Of a stretch of 64,000 bases of DNA, positions 47,173 through 58,965 are shown piece by piece; the first letter of the stretch is position 1; every line of letters starts with the position of its first letter. The notes beneath the pieces are model-generated. The model was not told the origin of the DNA. It did no database searches and saw only the letters and a program-made list of their open reading frames with translations. Made by a program: the position numbers and the translations under genes. Source of the DNA: Bimastos eiseni (lineage: Eukaryota; Annelida; Clitellata; Crassiclitellata; Lumbricidae); contig OY365810.1 of NCBI GenBank assembly GCA_959347315.1, positions 26,016,090-26,080,089 of the forward strand, written 5' to 3'.

Positions 47173-47811
47173 ATGGCGAGCAGTCGTCCAAAGGGTGTGA
47201 AGACTAATCACATGCTCAAAGTCATTCTCCTTGGTGATGGTGGAGTGGGAAAAAGTTCCCTGATGAATGTTTACGTGAATAACAAATTCGATAGCCAGGC
47301 ATACCACACCATTGGTGTTGAATTTTTGATCAAGGATGTCACCGTCGATCGTCAACAGTATACGCTGCAGATCTGGGACACAGCGGGTCAGGAACGGTTT
47401 AAGAGTCTTCGAACGCCTTTCTACCGGGGAGCTGACTGCTGTCTGCTCACTTTCAGTGTTCTTGACCGTAAGAGTTTCCGGAATGTTGACCTCTGGCAGA
47501 AGGAGTTCCTATTTTATGCGAATATATCCGAGGCAGACGCGGAACGGTTTCCCTTCATTGTTCTTGGAAATAAAATTGACGTGCCTGAACGCCAAGTTAC
47601 GACAGAGGAAGCACAAGAATGGTGCCAAGCCCATGGGTTGCCGTACTACGAGACGAGTGCGAAAAATTCGACCAACGTGGATATAGCATTTGAGGCCGTG
47701 GCTCGACGACTGCAGGAGTTGGACAGTCATCAAGACGCCGCGAAAAATACAAGAGTCGGAACTGTTGTTCTGACAAACAACCATGCCAGCAGCAGCTCCA
47801 CGTGTTGCTGA
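47173..47811 (+). CDS. RAB9: Rab9 small GTPase
   Basis: Small GTPase of late endosomes that directs mannose-6-phosphate receptor recycling to the trans-Golgi. One coding exon of 212 residues. G1/P-loop GDGGVGKS at 21-28, switch I HTIGVEF at 45-51, WDTAGQE at 68-74 (Q73 is the catalytic glutamine), NKID at 133-136, ETSAK at 160-164, and a C-terminal CC for double geranylgeranylation. FLIKDV and RTPFYRGADCCLLTFSV place it with Rab9 instead of Rab7. The ATG lies in CAACATGG after a splice acceptor at 47148-47149 (TTTTCAG), so the 5' UTR is split, as in vertebrate RAB9A, whose coding part is also one exon. It is slightly longer than human Rab9A at both ends. All catalytic residues are present, so it appears functional. 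Confidence 0.97.
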   Translation: MASSRPKGVKTNHMLKVILLGDGGVGKSSLMNVYVNNKFDSQAYHTIGVEFLIKDVTVDRQQYTLQIWDTAGQERFKSLRTPFYRGADCCLLTFSVLDRKSFRNVDLWQKEFLFYANISEADAERFPFIVLGNKIDVPERQVTTEEAQEWCQAHGLPYYETSAKNSTNVDIAFEAVARRLQELDSHQDAAKNTRVGTVVLTNNHASSSSTCC

Positions 47812-49620
47812 TGTCATGCATGTTGTCGTCTGAATGTTTTCCTTCTGTGAAGCGGTTTTGGTTTCTTGATTTTCCTCTCCTTAAATTTTTCTTATGGATT
47901 CCTCGTGAAGTCTGAGTCCATAAGCAAAACCTGGTTTACTCTTTGGCAATGCACTTGGTCTGAAATTGTAAGCTGCCTACTAGTCAAATCTGCATAATGT
48001 CCATGATTATTTAAATTATATGGTCGTTGAGATGCATCTAATCAGTATAATTTGTTATGAGCATTGAGCAGAGATGAGTTCTGTGTTGCATTAGCCTTTG
48101 CATATCTTTGGATTTGCCTCTATTGGTTGAGGGGCTTGGAAAAATGGAAACCATTGCCTGCCTCGTCTGTATTCTATAGTAGGATGTAAGGACTGCCTTT
48201 GTTCTGTTTTCTGATACTGGAGTCCTGCTTATGCATTAATTCCTATGTTTCAGGGTTAGCTTTAATTGTTTAGGAGTCTCAATTATAAGACAGGACAGTT
48301 TTTAAACATTGCATTTGTGTTACAGTGGCCTTCAATTCTGTTGAATTTAGTGGAATTTAATCTTCTGTTACTCCATTCTATTTAGCAAATTTATGTACAC
48401 AAATTATTGTATCAGGAAATGATAATTATTTATATTTGATAACGCTGCTGAACTGTTTATGCCAGTTGAGTAGAATTCCCATGAATTTGTGGGTCCATAT
48501 GTTTCTACAGGTTACACCAATGTGGATATAGCTGCTTGAATGAATTTGTATAGATTTATGGGAATAATTTTGCTTGATGCTTACAAAAGTTTTTGTGTTA
48601 CAGAAATAGTCGCTGCAGGGTAACCATTGTAGTCATATTACATGATAACTTGCCACAATTAGGTGTAATGTAAGGTAATGTTTCATCTCTTAAGTAAGTA
48701 AGTATATTCTGTATATAGCCAACTGCATATCTGCACTCGGGTGCACGATACATTTAAAAGTACAGCATTCTAATCAGAAATGATTTTCGCATTAGATTGT
48801 CTGCCTGTGGAATAACGCGGTTGTGGGTGTAGGAGGTTGTTTTAATTGGAGGAGGGAACCGGTGCAGCACGTGACTTGGGTTCTTCAGTACCACTTTAAA
48901 TAGGCTCGCATCAACCAACTGGCTCAAGTGTTTGACTGTAGGTTCGTCTTCAGGCAGATATCATTGATGTATCAATCGGTACATCACTGACTGCACCTGG
49001 ACAGTTATGTTTTAAGAAGAGAGATTGGCTTCAAAAGCATTTGCTGAATCCAAACTGTTGGGACTGCACAACTAGAAATATTTGCCTGGCCAAACACAGG
49101 ACAGTCTTTCCTTATGGGTTTCATGTGGCTGGATGATGAGGCTTCTTCATGCAATGCTATAGTGAAGTTTGAATAACCAACCGTTGGCAGAGCTGAAAGT
49201 TTTGTATAGCACATAAACTCTCTCAGAGTCTAATGGTTGCAACCCAAAAGTGATATGTACTGTTATAGGATGTCTATTCATTTGTATCAGCAATGCTCCT
49301 GGAGCACAAACACTCTGTTTTGAAACAATTACTTCATTAAGAGGTCTCGTTTATATTGATCTGTCAACCGACCACAAGTCATGCAGGTACTTATCTGGAC
49401 TGGTCTTTAGGTAATGAAATGTCATGAAATGTTTTTTGAAAGTAATACTCTTGGTTGTTCTGTGCAGGTCTTTATGATTGAACATGGAGATGCACTGTTG
49501 CACAGCATTATCCTTGGTGGTCTTTTGCCCCGGTGTCATCGGATTCTGCCATTAATACATGTCTTTATTATTATTTATTAAAAATTTATCATACAGCATA
49601 AAAGTCATTTAAAATATTTA
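47812..49620 (+). other. Probable 3' UTR and downstream of Rab9
   Basis: T-rich on the sense strand with no gene or clear transposon. ATTAAA at 49577-49582 is a possible polyadenylation signal. GTAAGTAAGTA near 48693 is a short simple repeat. The exact transcript end is not visible. Confidence 0.35.
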
Positions 49621-50579
49621 ATCAATGAACTACAGACAATTACAATGGAAGGAAACAGATTTCTTGGTACGTAAAGGATAATAACGAACCCATTGGGCAA
49701 GCCATGCCCCAGATACCTTGGTCTGAATTATTGATGCCTCCCTTAATTGCACCGTTGTGTATGGAATAGGCCAAATGTGCATCGTAGTCCAAGCTTTACC
49801 GGACGACTGTAGTGCAGAAAGGTCGTTGACCGCGCCAGTTAAGCGGATCGCCAGTTCGTTGACCGTCACGTTGCGCTAAACTAGGTCATCGGACATGCGC
49901 GGAGAGCTGCAGACGGACGCCAGCAGCGTTTATTTTGGTCAGTGATAAGCAACAACAACGCAAGAAATTTGTGAGTGTAGCACGAAATAGTTAGATTAAT
50001 GCGTGTTGAGCAAGAAGTTGATTTTGGGCGCTGTTGAAATTTATAGATTATTGATTACAATTATAGCCTATATATAGGGTATATATGCCTACTGATAGTT
50101 TTATTAGTTGTTCAAACCCTGTACCCCCTACATAGTTCTCTTTATGACAATTAACGCTATTGTCTGATCTTACATAGGTCTACGTAACAGTTTAGGCGTT
50201 TTAGTTTCGCCGCTTTTAGAATTCAACGAGTATAAGCTTTGAACACAAATGTTAAAGTTCTTTAGCGCACGCATACTCATAGTAGCCATGGTGATCATGG
50301 TCCACTAACCAACACGTACGTAGGTGCCTATAGTTATAGAATAATATTATATTTCATGAAGGCGATACAATTACGGGCCTACTGAGGAATGGGATGTAAC
50401 GTAAATGTACTAAATTCTCTGCGCCACACAAAGCCACGCCAGGGATACCTCAAACATGTTTAATTTTAACCTTCGCTATTTGAGTCAGACAGAGCCGCCG
50501 AGGAAGTAGGCCTATAGGGCCTATGTCGGATTGATTGCTCGTAAGCCTACGTACGTCGTTCCATCTCTGCGACTTTAAA
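49621..50579. other. Intergenic, nothing recognised
   Basis: No feature supported apart from one TAGGCCTA at 50507. Confidence 0.35.
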
Positions 50580-50646
50580 ACCGCAACCTTTATAAACAGT
50601 AAACCCCTAGATCAGCTAGTGGTTTACCGTTTATAAAGGTTGCGGT
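50580..50646. repeat. 31-bp near-perfect hairpin with 5-base loop
   Basis: Arms 50580-50610 and 50616-50646 (ACCGCAACCTTTATAAAC at the outer end) pair with two mismatches (50598 and 50606) around the loop ATCAG. No flanking duplication is evident. A young palindromic insertion, a fold-back element or a hairpin RNA gene are all possible. Confidence 0.8.
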
Positions 50647-52440
50647 GTCTGTTTTACAATTTCGGGCCACGCAGAGAGCTAGCTGTAGGCTTCATGAGTT
50701 GGAACTTTGTATAGGTAAAGTCACGGACCACGTACAACTTGCAGATCGAGGGGCAGTGGTAATTTAAAGTGTTGATCCTTAATGTTTTATATCCTATTCT
50801 CCACATAAGCCTAATAATAACATAAACATGAAGCACAGTTGGCCTATAATATATACGCCTACCTTTACTTTTCTGCTATTGGTTATTTCAATGATGTTAG
50901 GCATATAATATTATATTATACTCTTTGGTTGCATTAGCTTGAAAAGAAATTCTCACCAGTCAGATGTTTCATGGACATTTGATCTTGCGGAGAGGCAGAA
51001 TACGTAGCCCTAGGCCTAATGGACGCCACTGGCGAGAAGAGCAGCGGGAAGTGATGTCAATTCCCGCTACTCCAGAGATGACACTGTTGACTATTTTATT
51101 TTAGTTTTTTTATTACCGAAATTTGATACCGCCCCACCTCCAACATGTTTTGCTCAGAAGTACGCACACAGGGCAATAATATTGCAGTTGTACTGCAGAG
51201 CAATTGTGCGCGAAGGACTTGCTCAAGGTCCCTGCACAGTGACTGACGACCCGGACGAGGGTCAAACCCGCTCACTCAGCGCACACTGAACGTTACGGGC
51301 CAACCAGCCTAACCAGTCGGTCACCATGCCATACAATAATTACAAGTATAGTATGAGTCCTCCATTCGCTAGGCGGCGGTGACTAAATAAGACCAATAAA
51401 GAGAATTATGAAATAGCCCTTGCACGGATACCGCACAGTAAAATCATACTCCTGTAATAACTAGCTTATTATATATATTATTATTATTATTATCTGGCCT
51501 TTTAGTAATATTAATATTACTATAAGCTAATTATTATTATTGTCACTATTATTACTATTCTTATTATTACATTTTTATATTATTATTATTATTATTATAT
51601 TTTTTATTATTATTATTAGCTCGATCAGAGCAAATTAGCAATGAGGGCAGCATAAAGTTTATTAGTGGCGACTCATAATAATTATGAATACACTTAGGCT
51701 AATCGGCCCGTATAGGCCTACTTGCGTAAATTCACTCCTAATTTGGTCATAAGTAGGGTAGGCCTATTATAGGCCACAAGAAGTAGGCTAAAATAATGAA
51801 CTTAAAAGTTATGGTAATTGCTTCCATTGGCTTCTTCGCTCTTCTGTCCCAAGTTTTCAATGGGCTTGTTAGTCCGTCCATATACTCAATGAGGGATGTT
51901 CGGATTAGAAAGGTTTTGCGTACGAGTGCGTATGGCGAGAGGTATCTACGAAATGTGTGCTTAAAGTGCTTACGCAGACAGAATATCTAATTAAGACGTC
52001 CACAGCACATGCATTAGTCAATATATTTGAAATGTAAGGCTATAGGGGGCCTAAGGCGGATATCATAATTAGAAACTTATTTTTGCATCACACGACAAAA
52101 TATCTGATCCATTCGACAAATTGACGAACGCTTCGCCTCTTGCTTTCTCCGTACAGGTTTTCTACTACAAACTGACAACACGTAGGCCTACTGTCTATTT
52201 CACATTTTAATCCTGTTCTGATTCCTACCGTTTCTCTGCCTCCTCGCCGCTTCAACCCGGTCTAAACAGTAAACACCATCCATATGACTCTCTGAACCTT
52301 GACCATCTGACTATCGATATCAGATATCAGATATTGGCTAAGCGCCTGTGAATAAGCTGGTTCCCGCGACCTCGCTTTCATTGGCGCTGTAGAAGTTTCG
52401 AGTTCACAATTAATTAGCCTACGATTAGCATAGCATCTCA
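50647..52440. other. Intergenic with TAGGCCTA cluster and ATT runs
   Basis: ATT-rich runs at about 51475-51620. TAGGCCTA occurs at 51011, 51713, 51759 and 52183. A 64-residue frame at 51796-51990 begins with a hydrophobic stretch (MVIASIGFFALLSQVFNGLV) like a signal peptide, but has no other support. Confidence 0.4.
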
Positions 52441-53075
52441 GGTTGTACATGGTGCGATTGTCCCTATTCCCAGCGATGTCAACAGACATGCGCAATGTTA
52501 CGTCGGTAGAGTAGGTCAATGGCAAAGTAGGGCATCGCACATGCGCAATGCGTGTTGATGACGGCTATTGATGGATGATGGGAGTTGGATAGCTTAGATG
52601 GCGGTATTACCAGCTTTCGGCGGATGAAAGGTGCCCTTTGGTTTTGCCAGAGGTCGCATGCGTGCTGTGATTTAACTGGGATTATGGATCGTATCCGATG
52701 AACTGCACCCTACTTCGAAATTGAGGTGAGTTTTGATGAGAACGATTTATAAGGTGCCTGGGAGCGAGCGAGCTCATGCATACATAATCGAAGGCCATAG
52801 CTGTAGTCGACCGGCCTTGGCCCAAGCAGCCCTTGACGTCAAGGATATCGTTCCCCTCCTGAACGCCCTCACTTTCCGCCGCTATATCGCACCTATCGCG
52901 GATCGATCTGGCCATGTATCGGTTCAAGGACTCGTCCGGGCTTTGAATAGACATTTGTCTCTGGGCCTTGCGAGTGGCATTTGGAATTTGGGACTTGGAG
53001 GTGGTGTGTACGTGGGACTTGGGGTAGGCAAATGCTCATTTCAACGAAAACGCTGGGATACAAATGAGTGACTGT
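52440..53075 (+). promoter_or_regulatory. CpG-rich segment, likely 5' end of a plus-strand transcript
   Basis: CpG becomes frequent compared with the surrounding AT-rich DNA, as at animal promoters. TAGATGGCGG (about 52595) resembles the YY1 element found at many housekeeping starts. TTGAGGTGAGTTTTG (about 52721-52735) is a good splice donor. An open frame from ATG 52736 to 53071 lies beyond that donor and has no recognisable domain. Confidence 0.35.
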
Positions 53076-53611
53076 ATGAAAGAGGTAAGCAATAAGCGAA
53101 ATGTTCGATATAATTATATTACTCAATAGTAGCCATGTAGAGCTTTTATTAGAATTTTTTTTAAGTTGAGAAAGGAGGAAGTTTTTTACTCTTAGGGTCC
53201 TGTGAACTGATAGTCCCTACTCGTCTATAGAGTTGAAATTGAAATAAATATTATAGCACCTTTCGAAAAGATACATAATTTTATATGAATGTACAGATAA
53301 CTAATGGTTATTTGAGAAAAATATCATAATGTATTACAGACAGTGGATGATTTTTATAGACCATTCATATTATTGCATCCTTCAAGGAAATTGTCATCAT
53401 CTGTGAATAAGTGGAGATAGCAACTGTGTGTGAAGGATTTGCTTAATCAATGTTTTGGGGAGATAGCTTCGTCCTTAGTTATCTGAAAGAAGTCTGGTAA
53501 TGTAATACTGCCGATGCAATTGGCATTTTTAGCCTTGATAAAATGAGTAGGCATAATAGTGGTGCATCAGAAAATAATGTGCAAATGCCTCTCTACTGCA
53601 TGATGTGAAGC

Positions 53612-53682
53612 AATGAAGCTTAATATAGCGCCTCTTCAAAAAATCTATTCAGAGTTGCTCCTGGTCCAACAAGACAAATAAT
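53612..53682 (-). mobile_element. LINE 3'-tail scrap
   Basis: On the minus strand: AGGAGCAACTCTGAATAG, then AAGAGGCGCTATATTAAG, the family tail signature. About 70 bases remain. Confidence 0.5.
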
Positions 53683-55879
53683 ATTATTAACCGTCATAGG
53701 GTGGCTTTGTCTTAATGAGCTAACTTTCTTGCATGGACTTCACTGTGGCTTGGCTGATGCCTTGTGCATTAGACAGTGGCACTATAGAAGTTACTGATTA
53801 CGATCAGTGTTGCTCTAGTTTTCCCTGACTACTTTAACAATCTTTATTTTAATTCCTTTCTTGTCTCTGTGCCCCAACAACTAATTTAAGATTGTAATTA
53901 ATATTTTAGGTCTGCTGGATCATGGTTGATGAGGCAGTTGATCAACTTTCAACTGAAAACCTGGAAATGGTGTTGGGATGCTGAAAATTTTGATTTGGGC
54001 GAAAGGTTATCTGAATTAGATATCCTGGGAATGGAAATTAGGAAGAAGTAATACTTCATTTATTGTTGACTCACAGTTTTAAAGTACTGGTCAGCAAATG
54101 TTTTTCATATGTACCCAACTTTATGTTGCAGGCTACTGTTTAAATACTGTTATTCTGTATCTGAATTAACTTTATTTATAGTTCAGATGTCCAAAGTCTT
54201 CTACAGATCAGAATGAAAATGATACAATTCTGTTCCACTAGAAGATGTGGCCATAGCCTTTTGTTCATCAACATATTATGTAGATTTTCAGTGGAAAGGA
54301 ATAAAACTGGACATTTTCAGTTCCCCATGTTAAGAAAATGAAGTTTTAAGCACTTCTTATCCAGGGTAGCCGAAAATGACTTATCTAATTAGCTATAATT
54401 TCTTTGAATTGATTGTTTCCATAATCTTTTGCATAAAACATAGCCTAGGGAGTAACAAAGGTGAATGTTTCTTTACAAGTATATGAATGAATTTCATTGT
54501 AGTGAAAAATAACTCCTTTCACTTCTTTATGAAAAACACAATCAACATTCTGTAGAAAAAAATAATATGTCACTTTTAAATTTCTTCTGGTAAAGTTACT
54601 TATTACCGGTCTTGACATTTGTCTATGTTGGAAATGGTTCTAAATTTCGATTATATAGTAACATAATTGTATCTAAATCTTTGCCATTCAGTTTTTTTTT
54701 CAGTATGTCATGCTAGTGCTGAAACAGCTGTTATTGTTGTTGTGAATTTAGGAAATAATCCTCAGACAATCATGACTGTGCAACAATTTCCATGTTGCTT
54801 TGTGCCTTGTTTAGGTAAATTGATTTATTAGGTAAGTAAGTAAATAAAGATAAGGCAATTGCTAGATGTTAGATATGCTTCTCACAAAGAACTGAGTTAC
54901 TAAACATAATGATGGTTTATTTAGACTCCTTTCAATTGTATAATACTTTGCTTTCTTGTAGCTAACTTCATTATATTAATCAATTATAAAAGCAGCACAA
55001 ATATTGTGTCAACTGTTTTGCATTTGTGTTGCATATTAAGCTCGATTTCTTTGATAGCAGTTCAAGTTAATAATAGTAAAGGTATGTTTTTTTAATATGT
55101 TTAAACATGTATTTATTATATACATTGAGGAGATGTGTATGCTTTTAACCTAATGATTGTTTCTCCTGTTTTTCTGTAGCCTATCCAAACTGAATTTGGA
55201 TGCTTCAGTCGTAGTTTATAATTATAAGTCTGTGTAACGTTCAGAGTGTGGATGAAACACTCCCGGTGACCAGGAAATGTAAATAAAATATTTACTTGTG
55301 CTGAAACACTGTAGCCACTTATATCCGATTGTCTCTTTAGGGTGAATTGTTATTGCTTATATACATGTTTAAGTTTTCACAGTGGTGCACATTGTCATTT
55401 TGTCCCAGGTATTGTTTTGTTTGCAGTTACAAAAAGAAAGGATCGTAGGGCATTATCGAAGCAGGTCGTTGCTCATTATAGCTCGTTAGTAACGGTCATT
55501 AAATCATGTTAGCAATGCTTTGCTTTCTCATTTAGTTTTGTAAACTGATAGAAGCTCCTTGTTAAAAATGTTTACTCCTTGTTAATGGATTTTAGGAACA
55601 GGTGTTTTAGGTAAATGTATATTATTAATTTCATACCAGAACACAAGTATATGACCAGTGTTACAAGACTTGATATATACTGGCTTGTATGGTCATATTA
55701 CATTTAATATAAATAAAACATATATATTTCTTTCATTTGTTTGATTAAATATATGCTTTCATACATAAATATATTTGTATGTGCATATATGTATATATAA
55801 GTATATATTTATATTCTGTTGATGATAAATATGTGCATAAAATATGCAGCATACAAGGGAAGGAGGTATCCTCTTCCCT

Positions 55880-55975
55880 TCGTTGCCTGAAGACTTCCTT
55901 ATTTCCTCGGGGCTGTCATGCTGAGAGCGCTTCTGAATAGCTAGTACTGTAAGAAGCGCTATATAAATAACCAGC
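55880..55975 (+). mobile_element. LINE 3'-tail scrap
   Basis: GAGAGCGCTTCTGAATAG, then GAAGCGCTATATAAATA: the same tail signature in plus orientation, within the candidate transcript. Confidence 0.55.
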
Positions 55976-57482
55976 TACAATATGATATATAGGTTTCAGA
56001 CTTGTTTTCAGGATATTTACAGAGTTCCTGAATTGTCTATTCCCAACTATTATCATTTGCAGCGATCCAAAGGTTGAATCTTTGGTACCTGTCAGCTTAA
56101 GCTTTTGTTAATGGTCTCCTTTGAAGCCTGACATTGAATGTGGGATGATGATAGAACATGTATTTGTATTAAACTGTCTTAGACTTCAAATTTTTTATTA
56201 ATTTGCACTTTGCATGCATCATCATGATTTCTGAAGTGTGTGGCATGCTTCAGCCATTTAAATTATCCTTTACTGAGGAGGAGTTATGAAAAGCTATTTG
56301 GGGAATCATTTCTGTTTTCAGAGCACACAAGAATGAGCCATTACCTCATTCTTTTTTTCTTTGCTGCAGTTGCTATAACATTTGACAAAAGGTTTTCTTA
56401 ATACAAATAATTTCACGTAAACAAGGACGTCATTTCCAAAACCTGAAGCAGTGGGCCACTTTGTTATTAGCAGTAGGTTTGTGGCTTGATAGGTTCAAAT
56501 TGTGTTTTGGTCTCATGTGTTACCGAATTTCTGTTGTTTATTGAGAAACTTTGTTAATAGTGCATAGCTTAATACATCGTCAGTCTGCCAAGCTGTTGAG
56601 TAGCTTTGCAAGGGCTGGTTAGTAATTTATTGTAATTTCTCATATATATATTAGCCAATTGTTATAATTAGTTGTTTGTATGCAGTTAACTTACTCTGTA
56701 ACATTGTTGATGGCTAAATGTGATGTTGTTGCGTTTTCCGGGTTCTTAGATTCGGGGCTCTCACCTGCAGATGGAAATTTAGTTAGACGTCGTTTTTTAT
56801 ATATTTTATCAAGCTTACCCTCTCTAACACTACCTTTAGTAGAACCCTGCTATTACTGTTTTATAATAATGCTGATTTGAGAAATATTTAAGCTAATGGT
56901 ACAAGTTTGTTTTGTAAATTTGCTCATATCCAGCAGTGTGAAGTAATGAACTAAGTTAAAGTAAGAAAATTGTAAAGGTAAATCTATCAGTGGAGGCTTT
57001 ATTACACAATCTGATTGTTAACTTTGCTGGAATAATAAAGCATCAAAATGAAAGGGGCAGTTGATTAACCAGCCTTTTGATAATGGGAACCCTGAAGTTG
57101 CTCAAGATCCCAAGAGGTGCTACAGTGCCTATCTTTTGAACTAATGTTAAATTAAGAAATGTAGGCTATAATTCATTTTGAGCAGTTCTTCACTTTAAAC
57201 AACACAAAAAATATATTGAACTGCGGTAAAGTACATGTGATGTTCCTTCTAATCATTTTATTTACAAGCTTGTTCTTTGCTAACCAGTGTATGCAAGGGT
57301 TTCTTTGGTTAAAATTGAAATCAGTAATGTTATGGTGTTTTTAAATTGTTGGTGTTATCTTTTCACTGTTGTTTTTAAACCATTTGTTTTAAAATTGAAG
57401 CAGCCATTCAACTTGAGAATTGTACAAAGTGTTATGTATTATCATTGTTGTTATCCTTCTGTTGTTGTTATCCTTAACTAGG

Positions 57483-57488
57483 AATAAA
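57483..57488 (+). terminator. Polyadenylation signal AATAAA (+)
   Basis: AATAAA followed by AATAAG, where the T-rich plus-strand skew ends and the CNOT1 side begins. Probable end of the plus-strand transcript. Confidence 0.35.
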
Positions 57489-57499
57489 TGAATAAGGCA

Positions 57500-58284
57500 A
57501 GTTGTTCAGCATCCTCCAATTCCTTATAATCTTGCCTTTGTATGAACACTTATGGAGCGCCCTACAAGAAACTCGCAAAGGCGCTAACCGAAGATACCTT
57601 AAAAAAAATGTAAAATAAATGCATCTCGATCATCCAGAAAACAACACCCGACTGGCTGGCAACTGGGACACAGATCACGCATAAAGCCCGGTCGATGGTC
57701 CCACACGAGTGGATTTTACGCTAGCTAAGAAAAGCTAAGTTCCGCAGAGAAGCACTAGTCAGATCGCACAAGTTAGCCCTAAACAAAGTTCCCAAACTAC
57801 AAAGAAAACATGACATAATGCCAATTCCTTTTACTTGAAACAAGGTTTTCTAACTGCAACTCAAACCAAAAGCAATTTATACACAAGTCAGCAGAATGTC
57901 CGTAATCAAATTCCAAATAGATGCCTTCTGCACACACACACATACACACACAGTCTCTTAACCTCTGTATATGGTAAACACACATCAAAAACATACATGG
58001 ATTAGAAATAACAGAATATGATTAAAACTAGTAAAACCAAATCCTCCTCCTCTAGCAGGCAAATCTCTGCTTTTCATGGTTGACACTAAATACCTAAACA
58101 GCTCGCATCACTTTAAGCTATTTGCAAACCAATACGATTTGCAAAGTCGGCTGCTGGATCACCACACAGCCATGCTATTTACATACCTGAATAAAAAACC
58201 CAGTTAGGAGCAGCTTAAAATGTTCAAAATGACTCACCAGAGGATACTTTTGGTCGGCTCAATGTTTGTCCTAGTGGCACTATT
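57500..58284. other. Spacer between convergent transcripts
   Basis: 57550-57595 read on the minus strand (TAGGGCGCTCCATAAGTG) resembles a LINE tail. The rest is unremarkable. Confidence 0.35.
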
Positions 58285-58320
58285 TTTATTTATATTATAA
58301 TGGTAACATTAAAGTTTATT
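58285..58320 (-). terminator. Polyadenylation signals of CNOT1
   Basis: Two AATAAA hexamers on the minus strand (TTTATT at 58285-58290 and 58315-58320) lie about 650-680 bases beyond the CNOT1 stop, giving a plausible 3' UTR of that length. Confidence 0.45.
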
Positions 58321-58965
58321 GAGACCACTATTCTAAAACATATACAAGTATGAAGATTGATGACCATAGAAGCAATACAAGCCCACTTTTTTTTAAATCA
58401 CTGTTGAAGTTGCCGAGCTTAAGCTAGAATTCAAATTTTCTATAAACTGTAAAGCCTCCATTTCAAACAACATATTGCAATACGTGAAGTCACGGAGCAA
58501 ACGAGAGTCGAGTATCGTCCCACATCACTATCTTACAAGTCGTCCAAAACAATTTCCTGGATCCAAAAGGAACATCTGACTCACAATTAACTGTATTATA
58601 ACATTATAACAGAAGCACTGCACCAAAATATTCATATAAACTAATAGCCTGCCCTATACAACATACAAGACCAAAAAACTAGCAGATTACAGTATACACA
58701 AAGTTCACTGCCTGTTTTATGCTGTCAGAAAACATTTGTCTTCTACAGCGTTCATTGTCACTTCGCAATAGCAATAACAGCATACAGCCGTACATTTCAA
58801 AAAGTGTGTGTGTGTGCGCGAGTGTGTGTAAGCACGCAAACAAGGCAAAGTGGAAATGCTACGAATACAATACAGAGGTCAAAAATAGTCTAATGTCTTC
58901 GAACGCCATCTTCAGTAGAAGTCATTAAAAGCGAAAGTGTTTTTCCACAGATACGAATCGAGTTC

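Larger units (their letters stand above)
52560..57500 (+). ncRNA. Candidate plus-strand transcript without long ORF
   Basis: Bounded by the CpG-rich start above and by AATAAA at 57483-57488. Over 53.1-57.48 kb the plus strand is T-rich, like the sense strands of Rab9 and CNOT1 non-coding parts. An acceptor (ATATTTTAG) before 53910 precedes the micro-ORF at 53922-53984 (20 residues). A long non-coding RNA, a micropeptide gene or a mosaic of old repeats are all possible. Confidence 0.3.

Noticed and set aside
47173..47811. Processed (retro)pseudogene of a Rab, because it has one exon
   Set aside because: The frame is intact with all GTPase motifs, a splice acceptor lies just upstream, and Rab9 genes normally have a single coding exon.
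52733..53071. 112-residue ORF as a protein-coding gene
   Set aside because: No recognised domain, lies beyond a strong splice donor, and its open frame is explained by CpG-rich composition. Kept only as a possible transcript start.
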